NCBI GenBank assembly: GCA_023678885.1
Contig: CM042985.1
Span: forward strand, 2,096,985 to 2,160,984
Direction of reading: 5' to 3'
Source of the DNA: Pogostemon cablin
Lineage: Eukaryota; Streptophyta; Magnoliopsida; Lamiales; Lamiaceae
DNA length: 64,000 nucleotides
The translations under genes were made by a program, and so were the position numbers. Below the pieces are notes generated by a model, which searched no databases, was not told the DNA's origin, and worked only from the letters and a program-made list of their open reading frames with translations. Below are positions 32,268 through 44,143 of this stretch, piece by piece (position 1 is the first letter of the stretch; every line of letters starts with the position of its first letter).

Positions 32268-33691
32268 TAGCCGACCATCTTTCAAGGTTAGAGTCGAGGG
32301 AGCATTGTGAAGGTACTTATGAGTTAATCAAAGAGGTTTTTCCCGATGAAGAAATCTTGGAGTGTGATTGCTATCAAATTGAGGCTTTAGTGGAGGAAGA
32401 AGGAAGTCCGTGGTATGCGGACTATGTGAATTACTTGGCTAGTGGAAGGAGACCTTATGAGTTTAATAAGTATCAATCCAAGAAGTTCTTTCATGATGTT
32501 AAAAGTTACTTGTGGGATGATCCATTCTTATACAAGATGTGTAATGATTCTCTTGTGCGAAGATGTGTGCCCGAGGAAGAATGGAATAGTGTGTTGGAGT
32601 TTTGCCACTCTTCACCTAATGGAGGCCATTTTGGAGCTCAAAAGACCGCTGCAAAAGTCTTACAATCGGGGTTGTATTGGCCATTTTTGTTCAAGAGTTG
32701 TAAGAAATTTGTAGAGGGTTGTGATCGGTGTCAAAGGATGGGAGGAATCTCCAAGTGGGATGAGATGCCCCTTAAGAGCTTTCAAGAAGTGGAGATATTT
32801 GATGTGTGGGGCATCGATTTCATGGGACCATTTCCTCAATCTAATGGATTCCTATACATCCTATTGGCGGTTGACTATGTCTCGAAATGGGTTGAGGCCA
32901 TACCTTCAAGAACAAGTGATGCTAGAGTGGTCATGGGGTTTCTAAAGAAGCATATCTTCACAAGATTTGGAGTGCCTAGAGTGTTGGTAAGTGATGGGGG
33001 TAGTCACTTCATAAATAAGCTCATGGAGAACATTCTCAAGACTTATGGAGTGAAGCATCGAGTGTCTACTCCGTATCACCCTCAAACGAATGGTCAAGCT
33101 GAAATTTCCAATCGACAAATCAAACAAGTCTTGGAGAAAACAGTGAGTGTGAGTAGAAAGGATTGGTCAAACAAACTTGATGATGCATTGTGGGCCTTTC
33201 GAACCGCATTCAAGACCACTCTTGGTATGTCTCCTTTTCAAATTGTTTATGGTAAGTCTTGCCATCTTCCGGTGGAGTTAGAGCATAAAGCTTATTGGGC
33301 CATTAAGAAGTTGAATTTTGACATGAAAGCTTCGAAGAAGATAAGATTCTTACAATTGAATGAGCTTGAGGAATTTAGAGAAAATGCTTATGAAAACTCA
33401 AGGATTTTTAAGGAGAAAACCAAGAGGTGGCATGATGCTCGTTTGAGGAAGAAGAGCTTTGAAAAGGGTGAGAAGGTGTTGGTATTCAATTCTCGACTAA
33501 GACTTTTCCCGGACAAGTTGAAGTCCAAATGGAGAGGACCTTATGTGGTAAAGGAAGTACTTGATGGGGGAGCTCTAAAGGTTATGGATGAGAACGGGGG
33601 AGAGTTCTTGGTCAATGATCATCGTGTGAAGCACTATGTGGATTCATCACAAAGGGAGACCCTCTTTGTGGATACTTTATGTGAAAGATGA
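32264..33691 (+). CDS. Integrase of copy C
   Basis: An open frame of 475 codons continues from the RNase H end (IADHLSRLE). The zinc-binding H-H-C-C is visible around HFGAQKTAAKVL and CDRCQRMG. The catalytic triad is D185 (WGIDFMGPF), D244 (SDGGSHF) and E280 (NGQAEISNRQ), a D-D-35-E spacing. The C-terminal part has MSPFQIVYGKSCHLPVELEHK and KLKSKWRGPYVV. No chromodomain, as expected in the Athila/Tat group. It joins the upstream frame only across a single-base break. It catalyses insertion of the cDNA, with the 5-bp duplication seen here. Confidence 0.93.
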   Translation: MIADHLSRLESREHCEGTYELIKEVFPDEEILECDCYQIEALVEEEGSPWYADYVNYLASGRRPYEFNKYQSKKFFHDVKSYLWDDPFLYKMCNDSLVRRCVPEEEWNSVLEFCHSSPNGGHFGAQKTAAKVLQSGLYWPFLFKSCKKFVEGCDRCQRMGGISKWDEMPLKSFQEVEIFDVWGIDFMGPFPQSNGFLYILLAVDYVSKWVEAIPSRTSDARVVMGFLKKHIFTRFGVPRVLVSDGGSHFINKLMENILKTYGVKHRVSTPYHPQTNGQAEISNRQIKQVLEKTVSVSRKDWSNKLDDALWAFRTAFKTTLGMSPFQIVYGKSCHLPVELEHKAYWAIKKLNFDMKASKKIRFLQLNELEEFRENAYENSRIFKEKTKRWHDARLRKKSFEKGEKVLVFNSRLRLFPDKLKSKWRGPYVVKEVLDGGALKVMDENGGEFLVNDHRVKHYVDSSQRETLFVDTLCER

Positions 33692-35804
33692 GCTAAACAT
33701 TCGTCTAGCTTGAAGACGTTAAACTTAGCGCTCGATGGGAGGCACCCCATCACTATCTTTATTGCTTTATTTTTGTTGCTTGTTTATTTTGGCCTTTTAG
33801 GTTGATTGTGCTCATGGAGAAAAATGCACATTGAAGAAAAGAGAAATGCTTCATGGATTCAAGTTGACATGTTCCACAACTTGTTGCAAACTTAATTCGT
33901 GACTCTTGTCTCGAGTTAAGTTTGGGGGGTGCTAGTGCGTGGTGGACATAGCTTGAGTCGTGTGGATGCGGTTACTTCTCTACAAGAAGATCATCAATGG
34001 AAACTACAAGGGTAAGTCTCACCACTTTTTGCAAACTTAAGTCTCAACTCTTGTTTCGATTTAAGTTTGGGGGGAGAGTGTGTGGTGTGACTCACCACTT
34101 GAGTATGATTCTTGTAAAATTGGACAAATTTTAAAATTTTTCTCATGAGTTTGGGTTGATTTTGGCATTATTGGTGGTGTTGAAGTGCATGATAGTCCAT
34201 ATTCATAATGAAATTGTTGAAATAATGGTGTTTGTTGAGTGTTTGAGCATGAATGAGAGGTATTGGACGCATGATGGAGCTTGAAGCTAACGCTTTCCTT
34301 ACCAAATGCCTATTGAGGGAGTACTCTACACCTTATCATTTTACTACTTGAAATGAATTGAGTTTGATTTGGATTGTTGTGACTAGCATGCTACTTCATT
34401 TGTTATGTTTATGGGAGGTTTATTTTCGTAAATTATGATTTCCTTTTCAATAAAGGTTGGGATGAATGTGTGCTTAAGTTTCTTATGGATGATGGTATTT
34501 TGTGTTTTTGCATGTTTTGTATTTTTGTTGTGTCTTGTTTGTTGAGTCCTTATTTGTATGTTGTGTGTATTTTCATTCTTGTCTTGGGATGTTTGGTGGT
34601 TTGTTTAGGGATGTCGTGAGTCATTTTTGAACATGAGTGATGATATGTTGTGGTGATAAGTGATGACAAATTATGATTAAGAATCTCTACACTTTCAAAT
34701 TGTGACATGTTTTACTTAACTTGTTCAATTTTGAGATGAATGTGGTGTAATAAGTTCCTTAAGGTCCGAGCACAAGCTTGTGAGCATTTGAGCCTCAACC
34801 ATGCATACATGGTATTTCTTCATGAGTGGATCGGTTGTGTTTGATAAGTTAGAACTTGCTCAAGGACTATAGGAACGAGCCCGATTAGTGGAGATTGGTG
34901 AAATGATCTAAGGCCATCCTTGTTATTATAGTCATTACCATATATGTTTCCTACCTTGAACATCATCCTTAGTCAACCACTTTGAGCCTATAAGCCTATT
35001 TCTTGTGAATTTAGCACATTACAAGCCTTAATTACACATTCAAGCTTATATACACCTTTGTGTGGGTCATTGAGGAGATGGTAGCTAGAAAGGATTGATT
35101 GATTAGAAAAAGAAGAAAAGGGAATGGTAAACAAGCAAGAAAAAGGATGAAAGAGCATAAAAAAGAATGAACATGCAACCTCAAAACAAGAAAAATGAGT
35201 AAAGCAACAACAAGATGCTCAAGGAAATAAAAATTCAAAGAAAGGAAGCATGCATCATAAGAAGCTCAATCCAAAGGAATGTTGATAAGTAGTGCTTGTG
35301 AGTACCAAAGTTGAGAAAGGAAGAAAGAAAAGTGGAGAAGTTGAGGAAGTTGATCATCTCTTCGATTACTTACACTTGTTAGTCACTCTTATCCATATAC
35401 TTCCTACCATACCAAAGAGCCTATCATTACATCCTAATTAAAGACCTTTTTGATCATTAATTGAAACTTTGGTGGTTTGAGAATATAGTCCACGAGCAAG
35501 CTTATAGCGAGTCGAGCCAATCGATTAATGAGTGTGATTTACCCTATTTCAAAAGAGTGTTGAGAGACATCAATATCCATTGTGAGGCTTGGACTTAAAA
35601 GGAACTATATTACACTTTATTCTCTTTTGATTGAACTTGTTAATTTCTCATGTCATGATTTTAATGTTGTAGGATGACTTAGCATAGGTTGTTGTTATTA
35701 TTGCTAACGATGTGTTATTGCTTATATTCGTTTAGTCTTTTTCTAGGTGAAAAATTTCTCCTTTTGATTTGTCATTTTCGTTGCTCGGGGACGAGCAACA
35801 CCTT
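33692..35804 (+). other. Non-coding post-pol spacer of copy C
   Basis: No gene is seen in 2.1 kb. Just after pol is a hairpin, GATGGGAGGCACCCCATC at 33734-33751 (6-bp stem). Two internal purine tracts AAGTTTGGGGGG (about 33919 and 34066) duplicate the real polypurine tract. An env-like gene, present at this place in copy B, is absent. Confidence 0.75.
35780..35799 (+). other. Hairpin before the polypurine tract
   Basis: GTTGCTCG and CGAGCAAC form a perfect 8-bp stem with a GGGA loop, six bases before the polypurine tract. Confidence 0.75.
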
Positions 35805-35817
35805 AAGTTTGGGGGGT
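35805..35817 (+). promoter_or_regulatory. Polypurine tract of copy C
   Basis: AAGTTTGGGGGGT directly abuts the 3' LTR start, the expected place for plus-strand priming. Confidence 0.85.
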
Positions 35818-37640
35818 TGATTAGAGCTATTTTCACCTAGATTTTAGTGTCTTTTTATATGTATTTTCGTATTATTTTATCCGTATTTTATATGTTATTT
35901 GGTTGTGTTTTGTATTTTTATTGAAATGTGTGTGAATGAGCTTAAACGTAAGATTTTCACTTTTTATTGGATGCTAAACATGATAAGGAAGATGTAGGAA
36001 AAAGCGGATCTCAATTCGGAGTTGAAACGAGGGAGAACGAGCCAAAACAGTGAAGAAATGCAGGAGCCAGCACACGAGCCGTGTAGCCAACACGGCCCTG
36101 TAAGAGTTGGCCGTGTGGCGACATCTAGTCACTCAACACGGGCAACTTCAGGTCGTGTCCAGTTGCACGAGTCGAGTCGGGAGCACGAGCCGTGTCACCA
36201 ACACGGCCCTGTAAGAAGGTGGCCGTGTGGCGACATCAGAAGAGCCAACACGACCACACCTGTGCCCGTGTTACAACACACGACTCGTGTTGCAGCACAC
36301 GAGCCGTGTTGCATAACACGGCCCTGTAAGGCGAGGCCGTGCGGCAGCATCAGAAGACACAACACGGCCACCCCGTGGCCGTGTTACAGAGCACGACTCG
36401 TGTTGGGTATTTTCCTGAAGAAATTTCCAGATCCTTCTAGAAGCCTCCAAAGGGGTATAAATACCCCTTTATTCAACAATTGGCAGGAGATCCGAAAATC
36501 CTATCATCTACACACACCTCACACACCATTTCTTCCATTTCCCACCATCATCTTCATCCACCTTCATCCATTTTGATCCATCTTCATCATCTCCATTAAT
36601 TCTCCATCAAAACTTCATCCCTTCCATTGGGTGTGAGAGATCTCAAGGAATCAAGAGCTAGAGGTGGAGATCAAGAAGAATAGAAGATTCTCTTCAAGAA
36701 ATTGATAGGGAAAAATCCATTCATTTTGTATTTCTTTAGATCTTAGACTATGGGTAATTGTAATGAATCATTTAATTGTTTTATTACTTTTACTATGATA
36801 GGCTAATCCCTCTAGTGGGATTAGGAACATGAAGAGCATATTAGATTTATATTATCATGTGGATTAAATTGGTTTTTGATTTAATTGATGTTGATTTCTA
36901 TTCATGGAGTTTAATTGTCTTGATGTTGTGATGGCATGGTTTGTTATTCATGAATGTTTATTGGTTTAATGGATTGTTGATCAATGGATTATTTGTGGTA
37001 ATTAAATGCTATCATGATGTTCATGTATGTATTGCTTGGAGTGAGACGGAAACGACCCTCTATAGTATTAGGAAGGCATGATTAGACATTGAGTTTGGGT
37101 TTGACCGAAAGGATATTTGAATTCAATGAGGGGAACCAATCCATTCGTTGGCCTTAGTACACAAAAAGGGAGAGTTTAATCTAACTAGTACCTAGATGGA
37201 AGGGGTTAATGTTGGGCTTTGATCTTAAGTGCTTTTGGGAGTCTAAAATGGATCAACAACCTTTGTAACCCGAAAGGGAGCTTAGGATACAATCGTGATC
37301 ACCCTTAGTCTACATCAATTGAGTTGAATTCCGTTTGCATGATAATATGAATCGAGTGTGCTTGGATGTTTCTAATCCCATGTCTTTCCATACTTGAATT
37401 TTAGCACCCATTTTCTTTACTTGTCATTTATCTTATTTGCTATCTTATTTACTTGTTACTTGTTTTAGTTGTTAATCAATCTCAAAACCCCCGATCATCT
37501 TTACAAAAACAACAATGAACATGAGCTCACGTATTTTGCTAGTACGAATATAACTCCTTATTGGATTGATAATTTTTCTTGGGATATAATACTACAACGA
37601 TCGAGTATTCTTGCTCGTGAGTGCTAAAAATAGGCAAACA
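35818..37640 (+). repeat. 3' LTR of copy C
   Basis: Same length as the 5' LTR and nearly identical. Differences seen by eye include T/C near 37400, A/G near 36631, and GAGACAAC versus GAGCCAGC near 26189/36064. The open frame at 36022-36576 is repeat-derived and not a gene. Confidence 0.95.
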
Positions 37641-37757
37641 TCGTCAGCCAATCGTCACTCAGGAATTCGAAAATATACGTTTGATTGTTGACCCTTGGAT
37701 CATTTTGGATCCAAGGTGGATCAGTGTCGTGGGAAACTATAAATTAGGCGGCAATCG

Positions 37758-38081
37758 ATGAAAGCAAATCTGAATTCTGAAATCAATTCAATCCAATCCA
37801 ATCCAATCCTATCCTATCTAATGGCGCCGAGATCCTCTCAAAACAAGCGCGATGTCACCCCGGAAAAGGTTAAAGAATTGCGAAAACTTAATCCCTCCAT
37901 CACAATGATGGTGGTAGCTAAAGGTACCCTAGATGCTGCTACTGCGAAGGCAAAGGATTTGGAGGCGATAGTGGAAAAAGCAAAGTTGGATTATGATCCG
38001 TGGGTGGATCCGGGACTGATGTCATCAGCCAATCAAATCGAAAAGAAGAGATCAAACCAAGACCGTTGGATGATGTTATGA
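37758..38081 (+). pseudogene. Array unit 5: truncated gene, 107 codons
   Basis: Same layout as unit 1. Its upstream promoter module was split by copy C, which also separates it from unit 4. Variants include EAIVEKAK and NQIEKKRSN. Confidence 0.65.
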
Positions 38082-38385
38082 TCCATGATCCCGGGTTAAT
38101 GTTATCAGCCAATCGTCACTCAGGAATTCAAAAAAATGTGTTTGATTGTTGACCTATGATCCATGCATGGGTGGATCCGGGGCTGATGTCATCAGCCAAT
38201 CAAATCGAAAAGGAGAGATAAAACCAAGACCGTTGGATGATGTTATGATCCATGATCCGGGGCTAATGTCGTCAGCCAATCGTCACTCAGGAATTCGAAA
38301 AGATACGTTTGATTGTTGACCCTTGGATCATTTTGGATCCAAGGTGGATCAGTGTCGCGGGAAACTATAAATTAGGCGGCAATTG

Positions 38386-38709
38386 ATGAAAGCAAATCTG
38401 AATTCTAAAATCAATTCAATCCAATCCAGTCCAATCCTATTCTATCTAATGGCGCCGAGATCCTCTCAAAACAAGCGCGATGTCACCCCGGAAAAGGTTA
38501 AGGAATTGCGAAAACATAATCCCTCCATCACAATGATGGTGGTAGCTAAAGGTACCCTAAATGCTGCTACTGCGAAGGCAAAGGATTTGGAGGCGATGGT
38601 AAAAAAAGCAAAGTTGGATTATGATCCGTGGGTGGATCCGGGGCTGATGTCATCAGCCAATCAAATCAAAAAGGAGAGATCAAACCAAGACCGTTGGATG
38701 ATGTTATGA
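38386..38709 (+). pseudogene. Array unit 6: truncated gene
   Basis: CGATG is changed to TGATG just upstream, giving a second in-frame ATG at 38383. Variants include SIQSSPILFY, RKHNPSI and GTLNAATA. Unit 11 shares SIQSS and GTLNAATA, marking the higher-order duplication. Confidence 0.65.
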
Positions 38710-39013
38710 TCCATGATCCCGGGCTAATGTTATCAGCCAATCGTCACTCAGGAATTCGAAAAAATGCATTTGATTGTTGACCTATGATCCATGCGTGGGT
38801 GGATCCGGGGCTGATCTCATCAGCCAATCAAATCGAAAAGGATAGATCAAACCAAGACCGTTGGATGATGTTATGATCCATGATCCGGGGCTAATGTCGT
38901 CAGCCAATCGACACTCAGGAATTCGAAAAGATACGTTTGATTGTTGACCCTTGGATCATTTTGGATCCAATGTGGATCAGTGTCGCGGGAAACTATAAAT
39001 TATGCGGCAATCG

Positions 39014-39327
39014 ATGAAAGCAAATCTGAATTCTGAAATCAATTCAATTCAATCCTATCCTATCTAATGGCGCCGAGATCCTCTTAAAACAAGCGCGATG
39101 TCACCCCGGAAAAGGTTAAGGAATTGCGAAAACTTAATCCCTCCATCACAATGATGGTGGTAGCTAAAGGTACCCTAGATGCTGCTACTGCGAAGGCAAA
39201 GGATTTGGAGGCGATGGTGGAAAAAGCAAAGTTGGATTATGATCCGTGGGTGGATCCGGGGCTGATGTCATCAGCCAATCAAATCGAAAATGAGAGATCA
39301 AACCAAGACCGTTGGATGATGTTATGA
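39014..39327 (+). pseudogene. Array unit 7: truncated gene with nonsense mutation
   Basis: The second start is followed by MAPRSS and then TAA (CAA changed to TAA in CCTCTTAAAACAAG). The remaining frame (from about 39124) is otherwise intact. Unit 12 carries the identical nonsense change. Confidence 0.65.
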
Positions 39328-39631
39328 TCCATGATCCCGGGATAATGTTATCAGCCAATCGTCACTCAGGAATTCAAAAAAATGTGTTTGATTGTTGACC
39401 TATAATCCATGCGTGGGTGGATCCGGGGCTGATGTCATCAGCCAATCAAATCGAAAATGAGAGATCAAACCAAGATCATTGGATGATGTTATGATCCATG
39501 ATCCGGGGCTAATGTCGCCAGCCAATCGTCACTCAGGAATTCGAAAAGATACGTTTGATTGTTGACTCTTGGATCATTTTGGATCCAAGGTGGATCAGTG
39601 TCGCGGGAAACTATAAATTAGGCGGCAATCG

Positions 39632-39929
39632 ATGAAAGCAAATTTGAATTCTGAAATCAATTCAATCAAATCCAATCATATCCTATCTAATGGCGCCGAG
39701 ATCCTCTCAAAACAAGCGCGATGTCACCCCGGAAAAGGTTAAGGAATTGCGAAAACTTAATCCCTCCATCACAATGATGGTGGTAGCTAAAGGTACCCTA
39801 GATGCTACTACTGCGAAGGCAAAGGATTTGGAGGCGATGGTGGAAAAAGCAAAGTTGGATTATGATCCGTGGGTGGATCCGGGGCTGATGTCTTCAGCCA
39901 ATCAAATCGAAAAGGAGAGATCAAACTAA
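39632..39929 (+). pseudogene. Array unit 8: truncated gene
   Basis: The first ATG (39632) is out of frame with the body; the second ATG (39690) gives 79 codons and stops early at AACTAAGAC. Variant GTLDATTA (GCTACTACTGCG) is shared with unit 13. Confidence 0.65.
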
Positions 39930-40254
39930 GACCGTTGGATGATGTTATGATCCATGATCCCGGGCTAATGTTATCAGCCAATCGTCACTCAGGAATTCAA
40001 AAAAATGCGTTTGATTGTTGACCTATGATCCATGCGTGGGTGGATCCGGGGCTGATGTCATCAGCCAATCAAATCGAAAAGGAGAGATCAAACCAAGAAC
40101 GTTGGATGATGTTATGATCCATGATCCGGGGCTAATGTCGTCAGCCAATCGTCACTCAGGAATTCGAAAAAATACGTTTGATTGTTGACCCTTGGATCAT
40201 TTTGGATCCAAGGTGGATCAGTGTCGCGGGAAACTATAAATTAGGCGGCAATCG

Positions 40255-40545
40255 ATGAAAGCAAATCTGAATTCTGAAATCAATTCAATCCAATCCAATC
40301 CAATCTTATCCTATCTAATGGCGCCGAGATCCTCTCAAAACAAGCGCGATGTCACCCCGAAAAAGGTTAAGGAATTGCGAAAACTTAATCCCTCCATCAC
40401 AATGATGGTGGTAGCTAAAGGTACCCTAGATGCTGCTACTGCGAAGGCAAAGGATTTGGAGGCGATGGTGGAAAAAGCAAAGTTGTATTATGATCCGTGG
40501 GTGGATCCGGGACTGATGTCATCAGCCAATCAAATCGAAAATTAG
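40255..40545 (+). pseudogene. Array unit 9: truncated gene, 96 codons
   Basis: Both ATGs are in frame. It stops at AAAATTAGAGATC. Variants include VTPKKVKEL (shared with unit 14) and AKLYYDPWV. Confidence 0.65.
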
Positions 40546-40882
40546 AGATCAAACCAAGACCGTTGGATGATGTTATGATCCATGATCCCGGGCTAATGTT
40601 ATCAGCCAATCGTCACTCAGGAATTCAAAAAAATGCGTTTGATTGTTGACCTATGATCCATGCATGGGTGGATCCGGGGATGATGTCATCAGCCAATCAA
40701 ATAAAAAAGGAGAGATAAAACCAAGACCGTTGGATGATGTTATGATCCATGATCCGGGGCTAATGTCGTCAGCCAATCGTCACTCAGGAATTCGAAAAGA
40801 TACGTTTGATTGTTGACCCTTGGATCATTTTGGATCCAAGGTGGATCTGTGTCGCGGGAAACTATAAATTAGGCGGCAATCG

Positions 40883-41175
40883 ATGAAAGCAAATCTGAAT
40901 TCTGAAATCAATTCAATCCAATCCAATCCTATCTAATGGCGCCGAGATCCTCTCAAAACAAGCGCGATGTCACCCCGAAAAAGGTTAAAGAATTGCGAAA
41001 ACTTAATCCCTCCATCACAATGATGGTGGTAGCTAAAGGTACCCTAGATGCTGCTACTGCGAAGGCAAAGGATTTGGAGGCGATAGTGGAAAAAGCAAAG
41101 TTGGATTATGATCCGTGGGTGGATCCGGGGCTGATGTCATCAGCCAATCAAATCGAAAAGGAGAGATCAAACTAA
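40883..41175 (+). pseudogene. Array unit 10: truncated gene
   Basis: The leader is shorter, so only the second ATG (40936) opens the body (79 codons). The promoter of the next unit is interrupted by the inverted solo LTR at 41290. Confidence 0.65.
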
Positions 41176-41289
41176 GACCGTTGGATGATGTTATGATCCA
41201 TGATCCCGGGCTAATGTTATCAGCCAATCGTCACTCAGGAATTCAAAAAAATGCGTTTGATTGTTGACCTATGATCCATGCGTGGGTGG

Positions 41290-42985
41290 TGATTAGCCAT
41301 AATATAGTGGGCATGACCAATTAAAGAAATTATCGAACCACAGGGAGGAAGGTACTAGAGTTTAAGCGATCTCAAGTTTATCGTGATTTTATAAGGACGA
41401 CGGAAGAGAGGATAGGAGCAAATGAATGCAATTATGCTAAAGCAAGAAATAAAGATAAAATGTATGCAAAGATAAAAGGGTTCCAAATGATGCAAGGATG
41501 AGATTAACAACAATCATGGCATATATAATTAAGTAATCATGCAATTAATTCTAATCTCTCATGGACAAGGTATAGAAGCGATCACTAATTCCACCTAAAC
41601 TCTCTCTCGAGATGGATAGGATGTAGGCCCTCAACAAGGCTCCCAAACGCACATAGGATCGAGACAATAGCAAACACCTCCCACTAGGTACTAATTACTC
41701 TATGAGTTCCCTAATTAGGTACTAAATCATAAGCAATATTCCCTTTTAAGGTACTATGAATTCACTAATTGTTTGGGTCTCCTTATTTAATCAACCAACC
41801 TCTCGATTAAGCTAATCAAATATTCTATCAAAGGGTTCTAAATCTAGAAGGATATCTCTATCTCATTCTAAATTAATGCACATGAAGTGTATGATGAAAT
41901 GATTCAATGAACTATCTTAAACACATAATTGATTTCTCAATCTAATCACATGCCCATGACAATTAATCACACAAATCATCATATACATCAAGCAATCAAC
42001 AATCAATGATAGAAATAACACAAAGCCCATTCAAGATTAAAATCAATTTGCATAAAAACTAAATTATCCAACACCAATCATGGAGCTAATCTCACAAAGG
42101 AGATTAGCCTCTCATATCCATAAGAAAATTAACATAGACATTAAGATCCTTACAAAACATGATCAATCTATAAAGAAATGCACAAAAATTAGAATTAGAT
42201 TCCCCCTTTGAAGTGCTTCAATGGAGATCTCCTTCTTCTTCTTGTGATCTCACTCTCCCTTGCTTCCTTGATCACTTGGATGGTGGATTTGATGGAGGGG
42301 ATCAAGTGTAGATGGGTGGATGAAGAATGAAGGTGAAAAATGGAGGAAATGGTGTGTGAGGTGTGTGGGGAAGGTGGAATTTCGGATTTTTTTATAAAAT
42401 ATGAATGGAGGGGTATTTATACCCTTTTGGGCCTTCTAGAAGGATTCTGATTTTTTTCTGATCCAAGACACGACACGAGTCGTGTGGCGCAACACGGCCA
42501 TGAGGTGCCCGTGTTGCGTGAACTGATGCTCCCGCACGGCCATCGCTTACAGGCCCGTGTTGGTTACACGGGTCGTGTGCTGCAACACGAGTCGAGCTCC
42601 GCAACACGGCCAAGTGGTGGTCGTGTTGGATGAATAGATGTTGCCGCACGACCATTCTGGACAGGCCCGTGTTAGCTACACGAGTCGTGTACTGCGACAC
42701 GGCTCGTGCCACCGACACGGCCAGTCGTGTTGCTGCTGCCCTGATTCCTTCACTGTTTTGGCTCGTTCTCCCTCGTTTCAACTCCAAATTGAGTTCCGCT
42801 TTTTCCTACATCTTCCTTATCCTATTTAGCATCAAATAAAAAGTGAAAATAGTAGGTTTAAGCTCATTCACACACATTTCCATGAAAACACAAAACACAA
42901 CCAAATAACACATAAAATACGGATAAAAATATACGAAAACACATATAAAAAGACACTAAAATCTAGGTGAAAATATCACTCATCA
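41290..42985 (-). mobile_element. Inverted solo LTR with 5-bp target duplication GGTGG
   Basis: On the minus strand it starts TGATGAGTGATATTTTCACC and ends in the same way as the solo LTR at 3025-4533 (TAATCA). It is flanked by perfect GGTGG repeats (41285-41289 and 42986-42990), and removing it restores an array promoter module. At 1696 bp with no internal region, it is a solo LTR. An ACGGCC palindrome cluster lies at about 42470-42740. Confidence 0.93.
42470..42740. repeat. ACGGCCGTGT palindrome cluster in inverted solo LTR
   Basis: Same motif family, inverted relative to the other copies, 5' of the LTR's TATA-like GGGTATAAATACCC on the minus strand. Confidence 0.85.
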
Positions 42986-43201
42986 GGTGGATCCGGGGCT
43001 GATGTCATCAGCCAATCAAATCAAAAATGAGAGATCAAACCAAGACCGTTGGATGATGTTATGATCCATGATCCGGGGCTAATGTCGTCAGCCAATCGTC
43101 ACTCAGGAATTCGAAAAGATACGTTTGATTGTTGACCCTTGGATCATTTTGGATCCAAGGTGGATCAGTGTCGCGGGAAACTATAAATTAGGCGGCAATT
43201 G

Positions 43202-43525
43202 ATGAAAGCAAATCTGAATTCTAAAATCAATTCAATCCAATCCAGTCAAATCCTATCCTATCTAATGGCGCCGAGATCCTCTCAAAACAAGCGCGATGTC
43301 ACCCCGGAAAAGGTTAAGGAATTGCGAAAACTTAATCCCTCCATCACAATGATGGTGGTAGCTAAAGGTACCCTAAATGCTGCTACTGCGAAGGCAAAGG
43401 ATTTGGAGGCGATGGTGGAAAAAGCAAAGTTGGATTATGATCCGTGGGTGGATCCGGGGCTGATGTCATCAGCCAATCAAATCAAAAATGGGAGATCAAA
43501 CCAAGACCGTTGGATGATGTTATGA
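43202..43525 (+). pseudogene. Array unit 11: truncated gene
   Basis: A close relative of unit 6, with the same extra ATG three bases upstream (43199) and the same GTLNAATA. It opens block 2 of the higher-order duplication. Confidence 0.65.
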
Positions 43526-43829
43526 TCCATGATCCCGGGCTAATGTTATCAGCCAATCGTCACTCAGGAATTCAAAAAAATGCGTTTGATTGTTGACCTA
43601 TGATCCATGCGTGGGTGGATCCGGGGCTGATCTCATCAGCCAATCAAATCGAAAAGGATAGATCAAACCAAGACCGTTGGATGATGTTATGATCCATGAT
43701 CCAGGGCTAATGTCGTCAGCCAATCGTCACTCAGGAATTCGAAAAGATACGTTTGATTGTTGACCCTTGGATCATTTTGGATCCAAGGTGGATCAGTGTC
43801 GCGGGAAACTATAAATTATGCTGCAATCG

Positions 43830-44143
43830 ATGAAAGCAAATCTGAATTCTGAAATCAATTCAATCCAATCCTATCCTATCTAATGGCGCCGAGATCCTCT
43901 TAAAACAAGCGCCATATCACCCCGGAAAAGGTTAAGGAATTGCGAAAACTTAATCCCTCCATCACAATGATGGTGGTAGCTAAAGGTACCCTAGATGCTG
44001 CTACTGCGAAGGCAAAGGATTTGGAGGCGATGGTGGAAAAAGCAAAGTTGGATTATGATCCATGGGTGGATCCGGGGCTGATGTCATCAGCCAATCAAAT
44101 CGAAAATGAGAGATCAAACCAAGACCGTTGGATGATGTTATGA
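43830..44143 (+). pseudogene. Array unit 12: truncated gene with nonsense mutation
   Basis: Carries the same CAA-to-TAA change after MAPRSS as unit 7, plus ATATCACC in place of ATGTCACC. Located 4816 bp from unit 7. Confidence 0.65.

Larger units (their letters stand above)
25943..37640 (+). mobile_element. Young full-length Athila-type Ty3/gypsy element (copy C)
   Basis: An 11.7-kb element with two 1823-bp LTRs, TG...CA ends, and perfect 5-bp target duplication TCGTC (25938-25942 and 37641-37645). It inserted in an array promoter; removal restores the unit exactly. It has a tRNA-Asp-type primer-binding site, gag-pol across 27917-33691 and a polypurine tract at 35805-35817. By eye the LTRs differ at roughly a dozen positions (about 0.6 percent), so insertion is recent. 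Gag-pol has two single-base frame breaks. No env-like ORF is present; 33692-35800 is non-coding. Confidence 0.95.
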
